Source: Nocardioides speluncae
GTDB taxonomy: Bacteria > Actinomycetota > Actinomycetes > Propionibacteriales > Nocardioidaceae
DNA length: 64,000 bases
Assembly: GCF_003121585.1 (NCBI RefSeq)
Contig: NZ_QEOO01000005.1
Coordinates: forward strand, 62,001-126,000
Direction of reading: 5' to 3'
Position 1 is the stretch's first letter, and each line of letters begins with the position of its first letter. A program made the translations under genes and the position numbers. The notes beneath the pieces were generated by a model. It made no database searches. It was not told the DNA's origin and saw only the letters and a program-made list of their open reading frames with translations. Positions 1 through 7,705 of this stretch are shown here, piece by piece.

Positions 1-118
1 AGCCGGACGGGCCGAGCAGCGCCACCAGCTCGCCGTCGGCGACGGTCAGGTCGATGCCGGTGAGCACCCGCTGCGCGCCGTACGACTTGGTGATGCCGGT
101 CATCGTCACTGCAGCCAT
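1..118 (-). CDS. ABC transporter ATP-binding protein, N-terminal fragment (iron importer)
   Basis: Only the first 39 codons are in the window. The start ATG lies at 118-116. The translation has the usual ABC beginning (MAAVTMTGITKSYG, then LTGIDLTVADGELVALLGPSG), and the last visible residues are the first part of a Walker A loop. The start overlaps the stop of the upstream permease gene by 13 bases, so the two are probably translationally coupled. With the permease and lipoprotein genes upstream it should be the ATPase (FbpC/PotA-like) of a ferric-iron importer. The rest of the gene lies outside the window, so the substrate is inferred from its neighbours only. Confidence 0.85.
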   Translation of the reverse strand, partial: MAAVTMTGITKSYGAQRVLTGIDLTVADGELVALLGPSG

Positions 119-1620
119 CGCGAGCCGCCTCCGGTGGCACGGGTCGCGAGCAGCCAGGTGGCCGGCAGCGACAGCAGGACCAGCAGCAGCGCGTACGGCG
201 CGGCCGCGCCGTACTTGACCGAGGACGAGTTCGACCAGAACTCCATGGCCAGGGTGTTGGTTCCGAGCGGCGCCAGCATCAGGGTCGCGGTGAGCTCGGT
301 CGAGACCGAGAGGAAGACGAGTGCGGCCCCCGCGCCCAGGCCGGGCTGGATCAGCGGCACGGTCACCCGCCAGGCGGCCTTGAGCCGGCCGAGGCCGAGG
401 CTGCGCGCCACCTCGTCCAGCACCGGCGGCGCGTGCTCGAGGCTGGCCCGGATGCTCACGACGCTGCGTGGCAGGAACAGGATCGCGTACGCCGCCAGCA
501 GCACCGGGACGGTCTGGTAGATCGGCTGGGCGTACCGGATCGAGATCGTCACCAGCGCCAGCCCGACCACGATGCCAGGCAGCGCATGGGCCATGAACGT
601 GGTCCGCTCGACGACGTTGCTGGCCGCTCCCCGGTAGCGCACCGCCAGCCAGGCGACCGGGAGCGCCATCGCGGTGGCGACCCCCGCCGCGGCCGCGGCC
701 AGGCTGACCGTCGATACCGCTGCCGAGACCAGGTCACCGACCGGGAACTCGGTCGAGGAACCGACGACCAGCCAGTGCACCAGGCTGCCGATCGGTACGC
801 CGAGCGCCAGCGTGATCAGACCGGTCAGCGCCGCGAGCGCCGGCAGCCGCCACAGCCCGAGCCGGACCCGCTCGACCGGGCGCCGGGCGCCCTCGCCGAC
901 CCGGGCCAGCGCCCGGCCACCCCGCAGCCGCAGCTCCAGCAGCACCAGCAGCAGGCAGGCGAGGCCGAGCAGGCAGGCCAGCACGTTGGCGCCGGCCGAG
1001 CTGAAGGCCGAGGCGTACTGGTCGAAGATCGCGGTGGTGAAGGTCGGGTACGCCAGCATCTGCAGCGCACCGAACTCGGCCAGGCAGTGCAGCGCCACCA
1101 GCAGCGCCCCGCCGAGCAGCGCCGGACGCACGCCCGGGAGGAGCACCCTCCGGAAGGTGGCCGCCGAGCCGTAGCCGAGCGAGCGCGCCACCTCCTCGTG
1201 GGCGGGGTCCAGCATCCGCAGCGCGGCCACGATCGGCAGGTACACGAGCGGGAAGTACGACATCGACACGATCAGCACCGCGCCGCGGTAGCTCTGGACG
1301 TCGTGGGTCAGCGACACCCAGCCGTAGGAGTTGACGAACGCGGGTACGGCGAGCGGCGCGGCCAGCAGCACGTGCCACAGCGTCCGCAGCGGCAGGTCGG
1401 TGCGCTCGACCAGCCAGGCGCAGCCGAGGCCGAGCAGCCCGGTGACCGCGAGCACGCCGCCCATCAGCGCCAGCGTGTTCGTCGCCAGCTCGCCGACCCG
1501 CGGACGGACCACGAGGTCCCAGGCGTCCTGCGGGCTGAGCGTGGCGGCGTACACCACGACGTACCCGAAAGGAAGGAGTGCCAGCGCGGCGACCAGCAGC
1601 CCGGCCAGGACGAGCAGCAC
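106..1620 (-). CDS. ferric-iron type ABC transporter permease (FbpB-like, two fused permease modules)
   Basis: This 504-residue integral membrane protein should form the channel of a binding-protein-dependent importer. It holds two permease modules in one chain. Each carries an EAA-type loop that contacts the ATPase: EVARSLGYG near residues 143-151, and EVARSLGLG near residue 405. That double layout and length fit the FbpB/SfuB iron permease family. The GTG at 1620 is the only ordinary start that leaves the first membrane helix whole (MLLVLAGLLVAALALLPFGY). The frame stays open further upstream to the lipoprotein gene's stop (through ALRRGWSLARRPGHPP) but has no ATG or GTG, so a rare start there is possible. 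It sits between the binding-protein gene (stop at 1680) and the overlapping ATPase gene. Confidence 0.88.
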   Translation of the reverse strand: MLLVLAGLLVAALALLPFGYVVVYAATLSPQDAWDLVVRPRVGELATNTLALMGGVLAVTGLLGLGCAWLVERTDLPLRTLWHVLLAAPLAVPAFVNSYGWVSLTHDVQSYRGAVLIVSMSYFPLVYLPIVAALRMLDPAHEEVARSLGYGSAATFRRVLLPGVRPALLGGALLVALHCLAEFGALQMLAYPTFTTAIFDQYASAFSSAGANVLACLLGLACLLLVLLELRLRGGRALARVGEGARRPVERVRLGLWRLPALAALTGLITLALGVPIGSLVHWLVVGSSTEFPVGDLVSAAVSTVSLAAAAAGVATAMALPVAWLAVRYRGAASNVVERTTFMAHALPGIVVGLALVTISIRYAQPIYQTVPVLLAAYAILFLPRSVVSIRASLEHAPPVLDEVARSLGLGRLKAAWRVTVPLIQPGLGAGAALVFLSVSTELTATLMLAPLGTNTLAMEFWSNSSSVKYGAAAPYALLLVLLSLPATWLLATRATGGGSRWLQ

Positions 1621-1679
1621 CGGCGGGTGGCCAGGCCGCCTCGCGAGCGACCATCCGCGGCGCAGGGCTACCGGCGTGC

Positions 1680-2690
1680 TCAGAGGAACCCGGCTTCCTG
1701 CATCAGCTCGACGACCTGGGGGCTGTTGAGCGTGGCGATGTCGACCGTGGGCGGCTGCAGCTCGGACAGCGGCTTCACGTCGCGGCCAAGGTCGACCTCG
1801 GGGTTGAGGGTGTACTCCAGCGCGTAGGAGTCGGCGATCACCTGCTGGCCCTCGGGGCTGACCAGGAACTCCATGAACTTCTCCGCGTCGGCGTCGTGCT
1901 TGCCGCCCTTGAGGATGCCGGCGCCGGACACGCTCACGAAGGCGCCGGGGTCCTGGTTGCCGAAGTAGTGGAGCTGCGAGTCGTCGCTGTTCTCGCCGTT
2001 CTCCTCCTGGTCGCGGTACCAGTAGTAGTGGTAGATGATGCCGCCCTCGATCTCACCGTCGTCGACCTGCTGGAGTACGACGTTGTTGCCGTCCAGGACG
2101 GTGCCGTTGGCCTTCAGGCCGGCCAGCCACTCCTGGGTGGCCTCCTCCCCCTCCGTGGCCAGGACGGCGCTGACGATCGCCTGGAAGTCGGCGCCGGTCG
2201 GTGAGAAGGAGATCCGGCCCTGCCACTCTGGATCGGCCAGGTCCATGATCGAGGCGGGCAGCTCGGCCTCGGTCAGCTGCTCGGTGTTGTAGACGAAGAC
2301 CGTCGAGCGGGCGGCAAAGCCGGTCCACGAGCCGTCCGCGGGACGGAAGCCGGCCGGGATCTGGTCGAGTATCTTCTGCGGCAGCGGCTTGAAGAGCCCG
2401 TCCTCGGCGACCAGGGTCATGCCCGGGGAGTTCTCGGTGAGGAACACGTCGGCCGGCGACGCACTCCCCTCCTGGACCAGCTGGTTGGCGAGCTCGAGGT
2501 CCTTGCCGTTGCGGAGCTCGACGTTGATGTCGGTCTTCTCCTCGAAGGCCTTGGCGACCGCCTCGATCAGCTCTTCGTGCTGGGCGTTGTAGATGACGAG
2601 CGCGTCCTCGTCGCCGCTGCACGCGGTGAGCCCGGGAGCGATCGCGACCAGCGCGGTCGCTCCGACCAGCAGTTTCTTGGCAACACTCAT
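1680..2690 (-). CDS. iron ABC transporter substrate-binding lipoprotein (FbpA-like)
   Basis: A 336-residue exported solute-binding protein. The N-terminus has two lysines, a hydrophobic stretch and a lipobox ending LTAC (Cys24), so it should be lipid-anchored outside the cell membrane. The fold is of the extracellular type 1/FbpA class: it opens LVIYNAQHEELIEA and has a tyrosine-rich stretch (IIYHYYWYRD, about residues 220-229) where ferric-binding proteins place their metal-ligand tyrosines. The C-terminal part (FMEFLVSPEGQQ) is typical of FbpA/IdiA proteins. It is the first gene of a binding protein-permease-ATPase set on the minus strand. Ferric iron is the most likely substrate from family and tyrosines, though not proven. 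Confidence 0.88.
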   Translation of the reverse strand: MSVAKKLLVGATALVAIAPGLTACSGDEDALVIYNAQHEELIEAVAKAFEEKTDINVELRNGKDLELANQLVQEGSASPADVFLTENSPGMTLVAEDGLFKPLPQKILDQIPAGFRPADGSWTGFAARSTVFVYNTEQLTEAELPASIMDLADPEWQGRISFSPTGADFQAIVSAVLATEGEEATQEWLAGLKANGTVLDGNNVVLQQVDDGEIEGGIIYHYYWYRDQEENGENSDDSQLHYFGNQDPGAFVSVSGAGILKGGKHDADAEKFMEFLVSPEGQQVIADSYALEYTLNPEVDLGRDVKPLSELQPPTVDIATLNSPQVVELMQEAGFL

Positions 2691-2739
2691 CAGGCCCCTG
2701 ACCTCACTTCGCTCAATGCCAGGCGGAGTAAGGGTTGCC

Positions 2740-2755
2740 TAGCCTCAGTAGGCTA
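2740..2755. promoter_or_regulatory. inverted repeat upstream of the iron transporter (possible DtxR/IdeR-type operator)
   Basis: A perfect 6-bp dyad, TAGCCT-CAGT-AGGCTA, lies about 50 bases before the lipoprotein start. Its right half continues as TAGGCTAAC, which equals part of the IdeR/DtxR consensus, while the left half does not extend the match. The position suits an iron-dependent repressor, but the site is only half of a good iron box. Confidence 0.4.
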
Positions 2756-2796
2756 ACTGGTCACCGGGGCCCGGGTGAACCCGCGTGGGCGAAGTC

Positions 2797-2946
2797 TCAG
2801 CGATCAAGCAGGCGACTGAGCACGCCAGCGTGCGTGCGCTGCTCCCGGCGCGCCGCCCGGACCTCGTTCAGCTGCGCCGCGTCGCGGTGGGCTCGCGTCG
2901 GCTCGTCGGTGAGCGAGAGGGCCGTGTACAGCGAGACGGTGCTCAT
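2797..2946 (-). CDS. small basic protein of unknown function, 49 aa
   Basis: A short gene divergent from the MerR regulator. The product begins MSTVSLYTALSLTDEPTRAH and ends in an arginine-rich helix-like tail (AARREQRTHAGVLSRLLDR). A strong ribosome binding site (GGAAGGAAAG) lies 6 bases before the ATG, the main reason to call it real. There is no membrane segment and no recognised domain. The shared upstream region carries an 8-bp inverted repeat, and the small gene may be a target of the regulator. Function unknown. Confidence 0.55.
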   Translation of the reverse strand: MSTVSLYTALSLTDEPTRAHRDAAQLNEVRAARREQRTHAGVLSRLLDR

Positions 2947-2982
2947 CAGTTGCTTTCCTTCCACGCCCTTACGGGCGAGTCT

Positions 2983-3022
2983 GAATGTAATGGACGACGC
3001 TCCGTATGCGCCTCTTACATTC
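2983..3022. promoter_or_regulatory. widely spaced inverted repeat GAATGTAA...TTACATTC between small gene and merR-type gene
   Basis: GAATGTAA at 2983-2990 and its exact complement TTACATTC at 3015-3022 are separated by 24 bases (centre to centre 32 bases, about three helical turns). The right arm overlaps a good minus-strand -10-like hexamer (TAGAAT read on the minus strand). This suits co-operative binding of a repressor or activator over the small gene's promoter; the neighbouring MerR protein is the natural candidate. Confidence 0.45.
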
Positions 3023-3120
3023 TATCCTGACAATTAATGCTCGCCGCTCCACTTCCGTGGTGATCTCCCCCACCCTGCGGTTGACTCTCACACACTGTCA
3101 GCCCGTAGACCGGAGCCGTC

Positions 3121-3927
3121 ATGTTGAGCATCGGAGACTTCGCCCGGCACGCGCAGGTCAGCGTCCGGATGCTGCGTCACTACGACGCCCTGGGACTGCT
3201 GGTCCCGGCGTCGGTCGACCCGGCAACCGGCTACCGGTCCTACGCCGCCAGCCAGCTGCCACGCATCAACCGCATCGTCGCCCTGAAGAACCTCGGCTTC
3301 ACCCTCGACCAGGTCGGCCGGATCCTCTCGGAGGAGCTGAGCGCCGAGGAGCTCCGCGGCATGCTGCGGCTGCGCGAGGCGGAGCTGGCGGCCCAGATCG
3401 ACGCGGACCGAGTCCGGCTGGCCGCGGTCGGGCACCGTCTCCGAACCATCGAAAGTGAGGGCACCATGTCCGAGTTGGAGTACGTCGAGAAGTCGCTGCC
3501 GGCGGTCCGCCTGGCCCAGATCACCGCCACGGTCGACACCCAGGCGGAGATCGGCCCGACGGTCGGTCCGATGTTCGAGCGGCTGGTCGGGTCGCTGGCC
3601 GCGGCCGGCATGTCGATGGCCGGGCCGGCCGTCGCCTGGTACGGGGCCGACGGTGAGCGGGTCCGGCTCGCGGCCGCGTTTCCTACGAGCGCCGAGAAGG
3701 CGACGGCGGACGGAGTCGAGATCGGCGAGCTGGGTGCGGTCGAGCGCGCGCTGACCGTCGTACACCGGGGCAGCATGGAGACGATCGGCGACACCTGGCA
3801 GGCACTCGCCCAACAGGTCGAGGCGCGCGGCCAGCAGCCGCAGCTCCCCAGCCGCGAGGTCTACCTGGAGACGCCGGAGGACGATCCCGACGGCTGGGTG
3901 ACCGAGCTTCAGCAGCCGCTCGCCTGA
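3121..3927 (+). CDS. MerR family regulator with GyrI-like effector-binding domain
   Basis: A 268-residue transcription factor. Residues 1-70 are a MerR winged helix: it starts MLSIGDFARHAQVSVRMLRH and continues with YDALGLLVP and ALKNLGFTLDQVG. A coiled-coil helix follows (about 75-115). From about residue 118 there is a GyrI/SOUL-type ligand domain (LPAVRLAQITATV... and the end region GQQPQLPSREVYLETPEDD). This layout is that of BltR/BmrR-type regulators, which bind amphipathic or aromatic ligands and reshape promoter spacing. A GGAG lies 6 bases before the ATG. The divergent 49-aa gene and the inverted repeat between them suggest control of its own region. The ligand is unknown. Confidence 0.88.
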   Translation: MLSIGDFARHAQVSVRMLRHYDALGLLVPASVDPATGYRSYAASQLPRINRIVALKNLGFTLDQVGRILSEELSAEELRGMLRLREAELAAQIDADRVRLAAVGHRLRTIESEGTMSELEYVEKSLPAVRLAQITATVDTQAEIGPTVGPMFERLVGSLAAAGMSMAGPAVAWYGADGERVRLAAAFPTSAEKATADGVEIGELGAVERALTVVHRGSMETIGDTWQALAQQVEARGQQPQLPSREVYLETPEDDPDGWVTELQQPLA

Positions 3928-4024
3928 CGGACTGACTGAGACGCCGGCTGTCACGTTCCTGCCGAGCCGGATCCTGACAGCGGTCTGTCGGGGAACTGTC
4001 TGACCTGGTCATTACAGTGACCTG

Positions 4025-6496
4025 ATGAGCAACCCGCACAGCAGCCTGCAGCGGGTCGAGGCGGAGGCCCGCTTCGACCAGCTGCAGGTCACGGCGTACG
4101 ACGTGCGCCTCGACCTCGCCGCCGATGACGCGACCTTCCGGTCGGTCACCACGATCCGCTTCGAGAGCAGCGGTGGCGACACGTTCGTCGACCTCAAGCC
4201 GGTCCGGCTGACCGAGGCCAGGCTGGACGGGCGGCCGCTGGACGTGGCCAGCCTCGACCGCGGCCGGCTGCCGATCAGCGTGGCTCCCGGCGAGCACGAG
4301 CTCGTGGTGGACGCGGTGATGAGGTTCCGCCACGACGGCGAAGGGCTGCACCGCAGCATCGACCCCGCGGACGGGCTTGCCTATGTGTACGGGATGTCGT
4401 TCATGGACGCCGCGCCGAGCATCTTCGCGTGCTTCGACCAGCCCGACCTGAAGGCGCCGTACACGCTGCACGTGACCGCGCCGGTCCGGTGGACCGTCGT
4501 CGGCAACGCCCCCGGCAAGGAGGTCGAGCCGGGCAAGTGGGAGTTCGAGCAGACGCCGCCGCTCTCGACGTACTTCGTCACGCTGGTGGCCGGGCCGTGG
4601 CACGTGGTCAGCGACAAGCACGACGGGATCCCGCTCGGGCTGAGCGCGCGGCGCAGCCTGGCGGCGCAGCTCGACGACCAGGCCGGCGAGCTGCTGACGG
4701 TGACCCGGCAGTGCTTCGACGAGTTCCACCGGCTGTTCGGGATCCGCTACCCGTTCGGCAACTACCACCAGGCGTTCGTGCCGGAGTTCAACGCCGGTGC
4801 GATGGAGAACCCCGGCTGCGTGACGTTCCGCGACCCTCTCATCTTCACCTCGCGGGTGCCACGCGGTGCGCACATCTACCGAGCGGTTGTCGTGGCGCAC
4901 GAGATGGCGCACCAGTGGTTCGGCAACATCACCACCCCGAAGTGGTGGGACGACCTGTGGCTCAACGAGTCGTTCGCCGAGTACATGGGCTTCCGGGTCA
5001 CCGCCGACGTGACCGAGTTCAGCGAGGCCTGGACCCATCAGGCGTTCGTACGCCGGCAGTGGGGGCTGATCGCCGACCAGCGCCCGACCACGCACCCGAT
5101 CGCCGGCAACGGCGCGCTGGACGCCTCCGCCGCCCTCCAGGACTTCGACGGCATCTCCTATGCCAAGGGCTCCTCGGTGCTCAAGCAGCTCAACGCGACC
5201 ATCGGCGACGACGTGTTCATGGCCGGGGTGGTCGACCACCTCACCCGGCACCGGTTCGGCAACGCCACCATGCACGACCTGCTGGCCAGCTGGGAGCAGG
5301 CCGGGGCCGGTGACCTCGGTGGCTTCACCGACAGCTGGCTGCGTACCGCCGGGGTCGACGCGATCAGCTGGGACCGCGACGCCGGCGTGCTGCGTCGTAC
5401 CCAGCCGGACGGAGCCGCCGCCAACCGCACCCACACCGTTCGGGTGGCCTCGGCCCCACGTGGCGCCGCAAGCTGGACCGTGGAGGCGGTCACTCTCGAC
5501 GGCGAGGCGACGCCGTGGCGGCCGCAGGGCGACGCCGCCGTCGTCCTGGACCCCTACGAGGACTCCTGGGCGCTGACCGGGCCGGACCAGCCGACCCTGG
5601 ACGCCCTGGTCGACCTGCTGCCGGAGACCAACGACAGCCGGCTCCGCGCGGGCATCTGGAACGGCGTCCGCACCGCCTTCCACAACGCCGCCGCCGACCC
5701 GGACGACGTCATCCGGCTGATCGAGGCCGGCATCCCGCACGAGACCGACGACGACGGCATCGAGACCGTGCTCGCCTGGGCACTGAACGACGTACTCGCC
5801 GTGGTCGACGACCACGACCATGCCCGGGCGCGCATGCACGAGGCGTGCCGTCGCCGGACCGACACGGCGGCGGCCGGTTCGACGGTGCAGCTGGCCGCGT
5901 TCCAGGGGCTGGTCGCGTCCGCCTCCGACCCGACCCTGCTCGGCGCCTGGCGCGACGGCCGGGAGATGCCCGACGGGCTGGACCTCGACGAGGACCTCAG
6001 CTGGCGGATCTTCGGCCGGCTGGCCGCGCTCGGCGAGATCGACCGGGCCGGGCTGGACGCCGCGCTGGCGGCCGCAGCGACCGCGCGGGCCCGGGTCGCC
6101 CACGCCCGCGCGGTGGCGTCCCGGCCGACCGCGGACGCCAAGGAATGGGCGTGGGCTCGGTTCACCGGCGAGGTCGAGGTGCCCAACTACGAGCTGCAGG
6201 CGAGCGCCGGCGGGATGTGGCGGCGCGGCCAGGAGGAGCTGACGGCGCCGTACGTCGACCGGTACTTCGCGGAGCTGCCGGGCACGGCCGAGAAGTTCTC
6301 CGGCTGGGTGCTGGCCGACGTCGCGCAGTGGTACTTCCCGGCCACCTCTCTCGACGACCGGACGCTGGCGCGGGCCGAGGAGCTGGCCGCCCGTCCCGAC
6401 CTCGACCTGTCCCAGCGGCGCCGGGTCGCCGACATGGTCGACCAGATGTCGAGGCGGCTCGCGATCCGCAGGAAGTACGGCTCCGCGGCGTCCTGA
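4025..6496 (+). CDS. pepN: aminopeptidase N (M1 zinc metallopeptidase)
   Basis: An 823-residue cytosolic M1 peptidase that removes N-terminal amino acids from peptides. Signatures are complete: the exopeptidase motif GAMEN at residues 258-262, the zinc site HEMAH at 292-296 and the third ligand Glu315 in NESFAEY, exactly the HExxH-18-E spacing. An N-terminal beta-saddle domain precedes the catalytic domain, and a long helical ERAP1-like C-terminal domain (from about residue 500) completes the usual actinobacterial length (about 830-860). No signal peptide is present. The gene stands alone on the plus strand between the MerR gene and sbcD. The ATG at 4025 follows a weak ribosome site. Confidence 0.96.
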   Translation: MSNPHSSLQRVEAEARFDQLQVTAYDVRLDLAADDATFRSVTTIRFESSGGDTFVDLKPVRLTEARLDGRPLDVASLDRGRLPISVAPGEHELVVDAVMRFRHDGEGLHRSIDPADGLAYVYGMSFMDAAPSIFACFDQPDLKAPYTLHVTAPVRWTVVGNAPGKEVEPGKWEFEQTPPLSTYFVTLVAGPWHVVSDKHDGIPLGLSARRSLAAQLDDQAGELLTVTRQCFDEFHRLFGIRYPFGNYHQAFVPEFNAGAMENPGCVTFRDPLIFTSRVPRGAHIYRAVVVAHEMAHQWFGNITTPKWWDDLWLNESFAEYMGFRVTADVTEFSEAWTHQAFVRRQWGLIADQRPTTHPIAGNGALDASAALQDFDGISYAKGSSVLKQLNATIGDDVFMAGVVDHLTRHRFGNATMHDLLASWEQAGAGDLGGFTDSWLRTAGVDAISWDRDAGVLRRTQPDGAAANRTHTVRVASAPRGAASWTVEAVTLDGEATPWRPQGDAAVVLDPYEDSWALTGPDQPTLDALVDLLPETNDSRLRAGIWNGVRTAFHNAAADPDDVIRLIEAGIPHETDDDGIETVLAWALNDVLAVVDDHDHARARMHEACRRRTDTAAAGSTVQLAAFQGLVASASDPTLLGAWRDGREMPDGLDLDEDLSWRIFGRLAALGEIDRAGLDAALAAAATARARVAHARAVASRPTADAKEWAWARFTGEVEVPNYELQASAGGMWRRGQEELTAPYVDRYFAELPGTAEKFSGWVLADVAQWYFPATSLDDRTLARAEELAARPDLDLSQRRRVADMVDQMSRRLAIRRKYGSAAS

Positions 6497-6532
6497 GCGG
6501 CGTGGGAGCGCCGTACTGTCGGCGGCATTTCC

Positions 6533-6538
6533 TAGGTT
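6533..6538 (+). promoter_or_regulatory. -10 element TAGGTT giving a leaderless sbcD transcript
   Basis: TAGGTT lies 6 bases before the GTG at 6545, and no ribosome binding site is present. In actinobacteria this spacing places transcription start on or next to the start codon, so translation is probably leaderless. No convincing -35 is seen. Confidence 0.5.
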
Positions 6539-6544
6539 CGTGGT

Positions 6545-7705
6545 GTGCGCATCCTCCACACCTCTGACTGGCACCTCGGCCGGTCGTTCCACCGCGAGGG
6601 GATGCTCGGGCACCAGGCCGCGTACGTCGACCACCTGCTCGACGTGGTCGCCGAGGAGAACGTCGACCTGGTCGTGGTCGCCGGCGACATCTACGACCGG
6701 GCGCTGCCGCCGGTGGACGCGGTCCAACTGGCCGACGAGACCTTCGCCCGGCTCGCGGCCTCGCGCGCCCAGGTCGTGGTCACCAGCGGCAACCACGACT
6801 CCGTGCGGCGGCTGGGGTTCGGGTCCCGGCTGATCGACGCGGCCGGGGTGTTCATCCGCACCGACCCGGCCACCGTCGGCACGCCGGTGCTGCTGGACGA
6901 CGCGCACGGCCCGGTCGCGGTCTATGGCCTGCCGTACCTCGACCCGGACGCGCTGCGCGACGGCTGGGCGCTGCCCGGCCGGTCCCACGAGGTGGCACTC
7001 ACCGAGGCGATGCGGCGGGTCCGCGCCGACCTCGACGGGCGGGCGGGCGGCACCCGCTCCGTCGTACTCGCCCATGCCTTCGTCGCCGGCGCCCAGCCGA
7101 GCGACAGCGAGCGCGACATCAGCGTCGGTGGCGTCTCGCTAGTCCCGACCACCGTCTTCGACGGCGTCGACTACGCCGCGCTCGGCCACCTGCACGGACA
7201 GCACACCCTGACCGACACCATCCGCTACAGCGGTTCGCCGCTGGCCTATTCGTTCTCCGAGGCCGGCCACCGCAAGGGCAGCTGGCTGGTCGAGCTCGGC
7301 GCCGGTGGGCTGACCGGCGCCGAGTTCGTGGATGCGCCGGTCCCCCGGCCGCTGGCTCGGCTGCGCGGGGAGCTCGACACCCTGCTCAGCGACCCTGCGC
7401 TGGCCCGTCACGAGGGCGCCTGGGTGCAGGCGACGCTGACCGACGACGTCCGACCCGAGCAGCCGATGGAACGTCTGCGCTCGCGGTTCCCGCACGCACT
7501 GCAGCTGTCGTTCGAGCCCGCCGGAGGCGTCCGGCCGACGCCGGTCCACACACCGGAGCCGGGGCGCAGCGACCACCAGATCGCGCTCGACTTCGTGGAG
7601 GCGATGCGTGGCCGCGCCGCGGACGCCGACGAGTCGGCGCTGCTGCAGCTCGCCTCCGAGGCCTGCTGCGGCGACCGCGACCTCGACGTGATCGGCGCTT
7701 CCTGA
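6545..7705 (+). CDS. sbcD: SbcD/Mre11-type nuclease subunit
   Basis: A 386-residue metallophosphoesterase, the nuclease half of the SbcCD complex that opens hairpins and blocked DNA ends. The phosphoesterase motifs appear in order: DWHLG (8-12), GDIYDR (about 47-52), GNHDS (about 80-84), a conserved histidine in VVLAHAFVAG, and GHLHGQ. The C-terminal capping region is followed directly by sbcC, with the TGA sharing one base with the next ATG (TGATG). Start is GTG, with only a -10 hexamer upstream and no Shine-Dalgarno. Confidence 0.95.
   Translation: MRILHTSDWHLGRSFHREGMLGHQAAYVDHLLDVVAEENVDLVVVAGDIYDRALPPVDAVQLADETFARLAASRAQVVVTSGNHDSVRRLGFGSRLIDAAGVFIRTDPATVGTPVLLDDAHGPVAVYGLPYLDPDALRDGWALPGRSHEVALTEAMRRVRADLDGRAGGTRSVVLAHAFVAGAQPSDSERDISVGGVSLVPTTVFDGVDYAALGHLHGQHTLTDTIRYSGSPLAYSFSEAGHRKGSWLVELGAGGLTGAEFVDAPVPRPLARLRGELDTLLSDPALARHEGAWVQATLTDDVRPEQPMERLRSRFPHALQLSFEPAGGVRPTPVHTPEPGRSDHQIALDFVEAMRGRAADADESALLQLASEACCGDRDLDVIGAS

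Noticed and set aside
3683-7075. 1130-codon minus-strand frame
   Set aside because: Runs opposite to MerR, pepN and sbcD, whose motifs are complete; arginine/valine/glycine-rich composition is typical of a shadow in high-GC DNA.
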